From assembly GCF_013141775.1 (NCBI RefSeq), contig NZ_WHOB01000066.1:1-59012 (forward strand): 59,012 nucleotides of DNA, in the 5' to 3' direction. The stretch is from Paenibacillus phytohabitans (GTDB lineage Bacteria > Bacillota > Bacilli > Paenibacillales > Paenibacillaceae). A model generated the notes under the pieces. It saw only the letters and a program-made list of their open reading frames with translations. It was not told the DNA's origin and did no database searches. Below are positions 53,526 to 59,012 of the stretch, one piece after another (the stretch's first letter is position 1; each line of letters starts with the position of its first letter). Made by a program: the position numbers and the translations under genes.

Positions 53526-53690
53526 GATATAAGATTAACTCAATTGTTCAAGAGAAACGTGTTCGAAAAGTACGTAAAAAGTATGGGATTTTCAGGGTTG
53601 AAGTACGCGAGTCTTAGCCAGCCGTTTCTCAAGACAGGGCAGCGTTTGCTAGTTGGAGAATCTGCCTCATAATTATTCCCGAATACTATG
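53526..53690. repeat. Dispersed non-coding repeat, copy B
   Basis: Partner of 24708-24870, same orientation, beginning GATATAAGATTAACTC and including CAAGAGAAACGTG and AAAAAGTATGGGAT. Both copies lie between genes near strong hairpins. No coding potential. Confidence 0.65.
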
Positions 53691-53778
53691 ATTGGTTTTA
53701 TAACCTGTTTGGCATTCTCGATGCCCGTTAATAATCTTTAGTTTACCTTTTCCGCTTTATTAAACATACAATAACTTC

Positions 53779-53883
53779 CGTTATAGTTCCCCTCTTTGGT
53801 TCCCGGACATATGGAAGTACAGGAAAACAAAAATAAGCCTAAATCACTAGGTTTTTTGGCTTTTGAACTGGGAACTATAAACG
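53779..53883. repeat. Inverted repeat of about 105 bp
   Basis: CGTTATAGTTCCC (53779-53791) is the complement of GGGAACTATAAACG (53870-53883) apart from one extra base. An inner CCTA/TAGG pair lies around 53838-53851. The element could be a MITE-like hairpin or a regulatory structure. Confidence 0.55.
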
Positions 53884-53973
53884 GGAACTGTATATTTAAT
53901 TTGATACTAATTTGAGTAAAAATAAATCTCTAGTATCCGCTGCTTTCAGTAATTGCAATTACTGAGTATTTTG

Positions 53974-54000
53974 GTAAAAGAAAAAGCGCCACACTGGCGC
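53974..54000 (-). terminator. Rho-independent terminator
   Basis: AAAGCGCC and GGCGCTTT (53993-54000 with 53980-53987) have a five-base loop and are followed on the minus strand by TTCTTTTACC. It ends the gene at 54056. Confidence 0.8.
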
Positions 54001-54055
54001 TTTAACATGCACATAGTATATCACGTATGTTTACTGCGATTTTTCTCAAATCAGT

Positions 54056-55030
54056 TTACGGATTTAAAGAAGTTGCTCCAACTGTAAACGAACTTCCCCA
54101 TGACCATTGACTTCCAATAAATGAAGAAAACGAAACCGCAAGAGGACCAAAACTAACTGCTGGAGAAACTAGAGCATACGGATGAGCATAAGCACTAGCA
54201 AAATTTGTCGTAGTCCCTACGTAAGAAACAGGAATATTCACGTCATTTTTCATATATCCTCTCGTATATGTCTCCGGGAGATAACTTGTTGAAGTACCAT
54301 ATACAGAAGAAACATCAACTGAAACTTGGTACCCAGAATTCCCCAGGTAAGAATACGCAACTGCTCCTGTTCTTGTAGCATTTACATTCCAAGCAGTACC
54401 TACTTTGTCAATAGCTCCAGGCAAAATCGTTGTCGACATTGAATAATATGTTAAATACGAATATACAAATTCTTTTGCGTTAGATGTCTTACCGCTATAC
54501 AATAATGAATGATAGGCAGAAAAAGCACCATCATTCACTGAATTTTTTGCAGTCTGCATCTGTGATGTAACAGAGTCCTTTTGGATTTCTTTTAAATCAG
54601 CATCTTTTATTTTTTGAATAAGTTCTTTGTTACTCTCATCAACAATATATGTTTTACCATCCAGTGAGTGATATTCCTCACTTATCTCGGTATTAATATC
54701 TACTTTTACACCACCGGATTCTAACAAATCATCTTTTAACTGTTCTGGCATAGCGTTTATTTCTTCAGAGTTGAATCTCATCTCTTTCAGTATTTTTGTT
54801 TTCTGGCTTTCGTTTAAAGTATCTACATTATCAACGCCAACTACTCTACCATCCATATATTTCTCTACCGATAAGTTCGGATCAATGACTTTCTTTTGAA
54901 CTACATCAATCTTTGAAAGCGCATTCAAACCCGTTTCACTAGTGCTTGAACTACTAGCAAAAGCATTTACTCCACTTACAGGTAAACTTAAAACTAATAA
55001 CAACGTAACTAAAAGCCCTTTTTTCTTCAT
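54056..55030 (-). CDS. Exported protein of unknown function
   Basis: A 324-residue protein with a clear signal peptide (KKKGLLVTLLLVLSLPVSG, cleavage near AFASS). Residues 40-160 are helical and charged. Residues 170-324 are rich in Ser, Tyr, Thr and Ala (YLTYYSMSTTILPG, VSYVGTTTNFASAYAHP) and look beta-structured. A GGAGG site precedes the ATG. I do not recognise a family. The AT-rich composition differs from the Tad genes. Confidence 0.7.
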   Translation of the reverse strand: MKKKGLLVTLLLVLSLPVSGVNAFASSSSTSETGLNALSKIDVVQKKVIDPNLSVEKYMDGRVVGVDNVDTLNESQKTKILKEMRFNSEEINAMPEQLKDDLLESGGVKVDINTEISEEYHSLDGKTYIVDESNKELIQKIKDADLKEIQKDSVTSQMQTAKNSVNDGAFSAYHSLLYSGKTSNAKEFVYSYLTYYSMSTTILPGAIDKVGTAWNVNATRTGAVAYSYLGNSGYQVSVDVSSVYGTSTSYLPETYTRGYMKNDVNIPVSYVGTTTNFASAYAHPYALVSPAVSFGPLAVSFSSFIGSQWSWGSSFTVGATSLNP

Positions 55031-55117
55031 CCTTTTTTTCCTCCAATTCCTTTATTTGGTATAACATTTAACAATATATCACATATAGTGTATAATAACA
55101 AATAAAAGGAGAATATA

Positions 55118-55393
55118 ATGGCAAAAAAAACAAAATTCGCATTGATTATACTTATCATCTTCGTAATGATTATTTTTATTGATAGCATGAAAAGCACTAC
55201 TGCAATTGTACAGATTGCAGAAATCAACAAACAAAATATAACTGTGACCATGGAGTTGGGAGAAAAAGTAGATATAAAAGTGCCTTCTGAATTTGATACT
55301 AGTGAATTTAATAAAACTTCTCACTATTTAGTTGTTTACAAATCAAATATTCTTCAAAAAAACACATTAAAAGAAATACATGAAACAAAATAA
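55118..55393 (+). CDS. Small single-pass membrane protein
   Basis: A 91-residue protein with AAAGGAG six bases before the ATG. An N-terminal transmembrane helix (FALIILIIFVMIIFIDS) is followed by a short extracytoplasmic beta domain (TVTMELGEKVDIKVPSEF). It is divergent from the exported-protein gene, with about 85 bases between them. Its partner or function is unknown. Confidence 0.65.
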   Translation: MAKKTKFALIILIIFVMIIFIDSMKSTTAIVQIAEINKQNITVTMELGEKVDIKVPSEFDTSEFNKTSHYLVVYKSNILQKNTLKEIHETK

Positions 55394-55423
55394 AAGAAAG
55401 AGGATTTCCTCTTTCTTTTATTT
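55388..55423. terminator. 17-bp perfect hairpin terminator, both directions
   Basis: Arms 55388-55404 and 55407-55423 are perfectly complementary, AT-rich outside and with an AGAGGA core, overlapping the stop codon of the small membrane protein. The outer A and T runs make it suited to terminate both strands, including leftward transcripts from the FtsK-like gene. Confidence 0.75.
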
Positions 55424-55466
55424 CTGAACACTTATCATTTTATATCCATAACCCTGAGTAATTAAG

Positions 55467-57623
55467 CTAAAAATTCCCTTTCAAAAGTTGCTCAATTCTC
55501 CCTTGGCTCCATGCAATGGTATATCCCGCTTTAGGACTTAAGGGAGGAAATAAGAACTCCTCTTCCACAAGTCGACTCATTAACTGTAACACTTTCTCTT
55601 TACGTATACCGAGTTCTTGCTGCAGTTCAGCTGATCTTGCGGTGCCTGTCTCGCAAATTATTCGCTGCATTCGTAGCAGTAATTCTTCATCACTCTCCCG
55701 AGTATCCACCAACCATGGCTTCAACCCCGACTCCGGATCATATTCAGGTGCGACCTTCCCTTCTTTGCTGAGTTGTTCCACATAAGTAGCTGCCGTCACA
55801 TAATCAACGTTCAGTGCATGCTGCAGCAGCCTTCCGGATACACCATGATGTTCCCGCGCCAAGCGAATAACCTGATCGTACACACTCTCATTTATAGGTG
55901 GCACTTCCTCTTCCTCTGCTTCTGTCCAATCCACCAATGGAGCATCGCTTAGTGGTGATGGCCCGATAGTTTCATTCACAATACCTCTTGGCTGGCGGAC
56001 TTCCTCATCGGCTATTTCACTAAGCAAAGAAGAACCTCCTTCTACTCCTCTTTCAGGATCTACTTTCCCTAGCCGTAATTCGTTTTGCCAATAGCGCTTC
56101 AACTCCTCAATATACCGAGTCGTCTCATCATCATCTGCACTAATTGCAGCCGACTGGAATCTCTTCTGTCCCCCACCATTCAGCATGCAGATTCCATCCC
56201 CACCCCCGAGTAAATGCGGCCCACCTGTATCCATGACCGTCTTGAAGTCATATACGCTCAGTAAATGAAAAGCGACCCGGGACGGTAGATTCGACTTAAT
56301 GACGCCGGTCACAACATCCACACTGGGACGCTGAGTCCCCAGGATCAGGTGTAAACCCGCAGCTCGTCCCATTTGGGTCAGGCGTTGTACGGTTTCTTCC
56401 ACATCCGCACGGGCAATGACCATCAGGTCTGCATATTCATCCATTACGGTAACAATATAGGGCAGCTGATCCTGCGTATGATTCCGGTTATACTGCAGCA
56501 AGTTCCGTACACCGGCTTCGGCAAAACGCTTATAGCGCTTTTCCATCTCCACCACAAGCTTCTTGAGCGTCAGTGCTGCCCGTTTCGGATCAGTGACCGG
56601 CGGGGAGATCAGATGCGGCAAGCCGGTATACATCGTAAACTCGACCATTTTGGGATCAATGAGCAGAAACTGGACTTGCTGCGGGGAACGCGTGGAAGCT
56701 AATGAAGTTAGCAGTCCATTAATAAAAACAGATTTCCCGGAACCGGTTGCCCCTGCCACGAGCAAATGCGGTAATTTGGCTAAGTCCATGAGGATCGGTT
56801 TGCCCTCCATATCCTTTCCGAACACCATAGGCAGTTGAGCTGTTTGAGCAAACACCTTCAGGTCCTGTGCCATGTCACTCATATACACAAATGCCCGTTC
56901 AGTATGAGGCAATATAAAGGCTGCTGCACTTGAAAACGGGGATGAGGTCACTGCGAAACTCCGGTCATGCCCGATATGATTCGCCAGATCATCTCTCTTC
57001 TTGACCAGGTCACTGAGCTGCAGCCGGGCCGGTAATCGAAAGGAAATGGTTTGTAGCGTTGGCCCCGCATCGATGGACAAAATTTCTGGCGGTTCCTCCA
57101 TTTTCAACCCCGCCAGTTGTACGGTATTGAAGATGAGCTCCGAGGCCTGCTCTGCCGATAATGTAGAAGAAGAATGCGGCCGAGGGTTCAGCGGGAATAG
57201 CGCATAGGGTCCCGATTGAACACTCTGTTCGGTTGCAAGCACAACTGGCCTATGATTGGGTTCTCCCCGCCAAGGTGCGGAAGGCATAGTTTCCATACCC
57301 CCGGTATTCGGCAGCTTACTCAACGATCTGTCTGCTGAAGATGGCCCCGGTCTCCATTCCCGATTTCGAATCATTTGCCGCAACTGGATAAGCCATGGCC
57401 ACATGCGTTTCCGATGCTTCCAAGCCACTCGCCCAATATGAGGTACACCCACAATGCATAGCCACAACGTGACTGCATACCGGAGTACCAATTGTGCCAA
57501 TTGGCTGAATTCTGGCGCTGGCTCCAGAAACAATACGATTACACTTCCCAGCGCAGCCAGGACGGTCAGGCGATTCACGAACTGTCCAAAAGATTCCTTT
57601 GAGGGTGGATCTGGAGTGCTCAC
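55467..57623 (-). CDS. FtsK/SpoIIIE-like DNA translocase
   Basis: A 718-residue protein with a GTG start. Two N-terminal transmembrane segments (LTVLAALGSVIVLFLEP and VTLWLCIVGVPHIG) are followed by a linker, an alpha domain, and the FtsK motor with Walker A GATGSGKS at about 291-298 and Walker B VTVMDEYADLM near 392-402. The RAAGLHLILGTQRPSVDV block follows. Two winged-helix segments (from about 590) resemble the gamma region. It is shorter than housekeeping FtsK/SpoIIIE and lacks their four-helix N-terminus. It is followed and preceded by ICE-like genes, so a coupling or transfer role is plausible. Confidence 0.85.
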   Translation of the reverse strand: MSTPDPPSKESFGQFVNRLTVLAALGSVIVLFLEPAPEFSQLAQLVLRYAVTLWLCIVGVPHIGRVAWKHRKRMWPWLIQLRQMIRNREWRPGPSSADRSLSKLPNTGGMETMPSAPWRGEPNHRPVVLATEQSVQSGPYALFPLNPRPHSSSTLSAEQASELIFNTVQLAGLKMEEPPEILSIDAGPTLQTISFRLPARLQLSDLVKKRDDLANHIGHDRSFAVTSSPFSSAAAFILPHTERAFVYMSDMAQDLKVFAQTAQLPMVFGKDMEGKPILMDLAKLPHLLVAGATGSGKSVFINGLLTSLASTRSPQQVQFLLIDPKMVEFTMYTGLPHLISPPVTDPKRAALTLKKLVVEMEKRYKRFAEAGVRNLLQYNRNHTQDQLPYIVTVMDEYADLMVIARADVEETVQRLTQMGRAAGLHLILGTQRPSVDVVTGVIKSNLPSRVAFHLLSVYDFKTVMDTGGPHLLGGGDGICMLNGGGQKRFQSAAISADDDETTRYIEELKRYWQNELRLGKVDPERGVEGGSSLLSEIADEEVRQPRGIVNETIGPSPLSDAPLVDWTEAEEEEVPPINESVYDQVIRLAREHHGVSGRLLQHALNVDYVTAATYVEQLSKEGKVAPEYDPESGLKPWLVDTRESDEELLLRMQRIICETGTARSAELQQELGIRKEKVLQLMSRLVEEEFLFPPLSPKAGYTIAWSQGRIEQLLKGNF

Positions 57624-57630
57624 TATGGTT

Positions 57631-57882
57631 TCAACTTCCTTTCATCATCGTTTGGATTAGATCCCTTAATTGCTGATTAAAACGCGCCACATTCTCTTTC
57701 ACCAGAGGCCACCACGCATCGGATTCGTCAAATACAAAGTGATACGCATCATTCAGATTGCGCAGCAGCATAATTACCAAAAATACGCCTAGCGCTTTGA
57801 CTAACCAGGTCGGCAAGCCATTGCTGCCTTTCTTGTAAAACACCCAAAGCAGTATTGCGATAATGACAACTGTTAAATTCAT
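57631..57882 (-). CDS. Small membrane protein
   Basis: An 83-residue protein starting at the ATG with GGGGAG upstream. Two hydrophobic segments (LTVVIIAILLWVFY and WLVKALGVFLVIMLL) are followed by a charged tail. It lies between the wall hydrolase and the FtsK-like gene with gaps of one and seven bases, so it is in the same operon. No family recognised. Confidence 0.7.
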   Translation of the reverse strand: MNLTVVIIAILLWVFYKKGSNGLPTWLVKALGVFLVIMLLRNLNDAYHFVFDESDAWWPLVKENVARFNQQLRDLIQTMMKGS

Positions 57883-57883
57883 T

Positions 57884-58990
57884 TCAACCACTCCCCGCAA
57901 CTAACAATTTGAAGTACTTGGATACCCCGATCCACCATCCGTTATCTGCAGCATAGTAACCACGCGGATTATCTTTAGCCGACAGCCACTGGATGGGATC
58001 TCTTCCGGCAGGAAGATCCTGAGACAGCTTAATGATCGTATTCGCTGCAATCTGCGCAGCCTCACCAGTCGAGAGCTGTGCACCTTTCCCTTTGCACCAG
58101 CAGCCAAATACATTCCACGGATTGCGGATAATTTCCGAGGCGTGGTTATTGTTTCTCGGCACAAAAGACTGCTCTTGACCGGTAATGGCAATGAGCAGAT
58201 AAGGAGAGACATTTTTGGTTCGCCCTGCGTCATCGATCATCTGCAGCAGGCTGCGGTCTGCCAGCGCTGATTTTCGCTTCTCCAGAAACTGCAGCACAAC
58301 TTCGATATTTAAAGACTGATATCCCAGCTCTCTTGGCAGAGTAGGCAGCTCCGTACCTGGAGCAAAGACATACTCCAATGGATCAACCGGCACCCCGTTC
58401 AATTCCACTTGAAAATGTAAATGGGGGCCGGTAGACCGCCCGACAATGCCTTGCCCAATAGCTCCAATCAGCTGCCCCTTGCTCAATACATCACCCGCCG
58501 CTACGTTCATCTGAGCAGATAAATGGCCGTAAGTGGTCACTAACCCGTTGCCGTGATCGATCATAATCGCCTGACCATATCCACTGGCGACTCCAGCCAA
58601 CGTCACTGTTCCCGCAGCCATAGCATAGACCGCCTGTAGCTCGGTGTTTGCGGCACCGTTAGCAATATCAATCCCCTTGTGCATTCGGGTGGTGCCAAAC
58701 AGATCACGCAGCGTAAATGGGGAAGAGACCCGGTCAAGGGTTGGCACCGGCCAGACGTAGGCCGTTCCGTCCACATCCAGCTGTACAGGAGCCATCCAGG
58801 CATACTGGCCTGCTGTTTGTGGCTTATAGCTGTCGGCATCCGAAAAGATCATGAACGGCAAAAAGACGAATAACACGATCAGCGCGGCAAGTCCTAGGAA
58901 GATCAGCACCAGACCGATTCCCGGAGAACTCAGCGCTGAAACCAGCCCGATGATTTTCTTCATCTCCTTGGCCTTTTTAACGACTTCCAC
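57884..58990 (-). CDS. Membrane-anchored M23 peptidase with C-terminal lysozyme-like domain
   Basis: A 368-residue protein with a GTG start and GAGGAGGGG upstream. A transmembrane helix lies at about 25-50. The LytM/M23 domain at 75-225 has HKGIDIANG (zinc-binding His and Asp) and HLHFQVE (second His pair). Residues 235-368 form a lysozyme/glucosaminidase-like domain (VSPYLLIAITGQEQSF with a probable catalytic Glu, NPWNVFGCWCKG). Double wall hydrolases of this kind open peptidoglycan for conjugation channels in Gram-positive elements, which fits the FtsK-like neighbour. Confidence 0.85.
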   Translation of the reverse strand: MEVVKKAKEMKKIIGLVSALSSPGIGLVLIFLGLAALIVLFVFLPFMIFSDADSYKPQTAGQYAWMAPVQLDVDGTAYVWPVPTLDRVSSPFTLRDLFGTTRMHKGIDIANGAANTELQAVYAMAAGTVTLAGVASGYGQAIMIDHGNGLVTTYGHLSAQMNVAAGDVLSKGQLIGAIGQGIVGRSTGPHLHFQVELNGVPVDPLEYVFAPGTELPTLPRELGYQSLNIEVVLQFLEKRKSALADRSLLQMIDDAGRTKNVSPYLLIAITGQEQSFVPRNNNHASEIIRNPWNVFGCWCKGKGAQLSTGEAAQIAANTIIKLSQDLPAGRDPIQWLSAKDNPRGYYAADNGWWIGVSKYFKLLVAGSG

Positions 58991-59012
58991 CTTTTCCCCT
59001 CCTCTACCTTGC

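Larger units (their letters stand above)
53455..54055. other. 600-bp non-coding region upstream of the Tad operon
   Basis: It contains a GC-rich hairpin (53478), a dispersed repeat copy (53526-53690), a long inverted repeat (53779-53883) and the terminator of the exported-protein gene (53974). No gene is visible. The Tad operon promoter should lie here but cannot be pinpointed. Confidence 0.6.

Overview
The window looks like chromosomal DNA of a spore-forming Gram-positive bacterium, most likely Paenibacillus or a close relative. The reasons are BclA-like collagen proteins of the spore surface, strong GGAGG ribosome-binding sites with frequent TTG/GTG starts, a YezG-type immunity protein, WxL/DUF916 surface proteins and monoderm-type Tad genes without a secretin. 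No taxonomic marker gene is present, so the genus is an inference.

Region 1 (1-19467) is a glycosylation island beside collagen-like surface proteins. Two Gly-X-Thr-rich collagen-like genes (the first cut by the window edge) are followed by family-2 glycosyltransferases, some fused to TPR repeats, a mannose-1-phosphate guanylyltransferase, and one enzyme that resembles the N-terminal catalytic domain of animal procollagen galactosyltransferases. A divergent plus-strand set encodes left-handed beta-helix acetyltransferases, two of them fused to glycosyltransferase domains. Small basic or acidic proteins of spore-coat type and a MerR/RacA-like regulator follow. An rfbH-rfbF-rfbG operon makes CDP-4-keto-3,6-dideoxyglucose and ends in another GT/TPR gene. 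The simplest reading is that this island builds and attaches a glycan to the threonine-rich collagen stalks.

Region 2 (19468-36200) is a mosaic of gene remains and competition or defence genes. It holds two methyltransferases coupled to a 5'-truncated Ni/peptide-binding-protein gene, an exported protein, a possibly structured non-coding segment, a 2071-residue secreted toxin (14 RCC1 repeats, Fn3 domains, C-terminal NucA-type nuclease) with its YezG-like immunity gene, an integrase pseudogene beside a tRNA-Thr fragment, a GIY-YIG protein, and an AAA ATPase gene broken by one in-frame amber codon.

Region 3 (36200-53520) is a minus-strand locus combining a Tad pilus/secretion machine with a WxL surface module. 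The Tad part has prepilin peptidase, a TadZ-TadA fusion, TadB, TadC, a Flp-like pilin, two TadE/F-like pseudopilins and CpaB. The WxL part has three WxL-domain proteins, one with an RCC1-like propeller, and a DUF916 membrane anchor. A Doc toxin-antitoxin pair, a ribbon-helix-helix/copper-amine-oxidase-stalk pair and a CARDB-type exported protein sit inside it. This Tad-WxL hybrid is the best candidate for an undescribed system.

Region 4 (53520-59012) carries repeats and hairpins, an exported protein, a small membrane protein, and then an FtsK-like DNA translocase, a small membrane protein and an M23 peptidase/lysozyme-like wall hydrolase. That trio is typical of conjugative elements and raises the possibility that the Tad locus belongs to an integrated mobile element.
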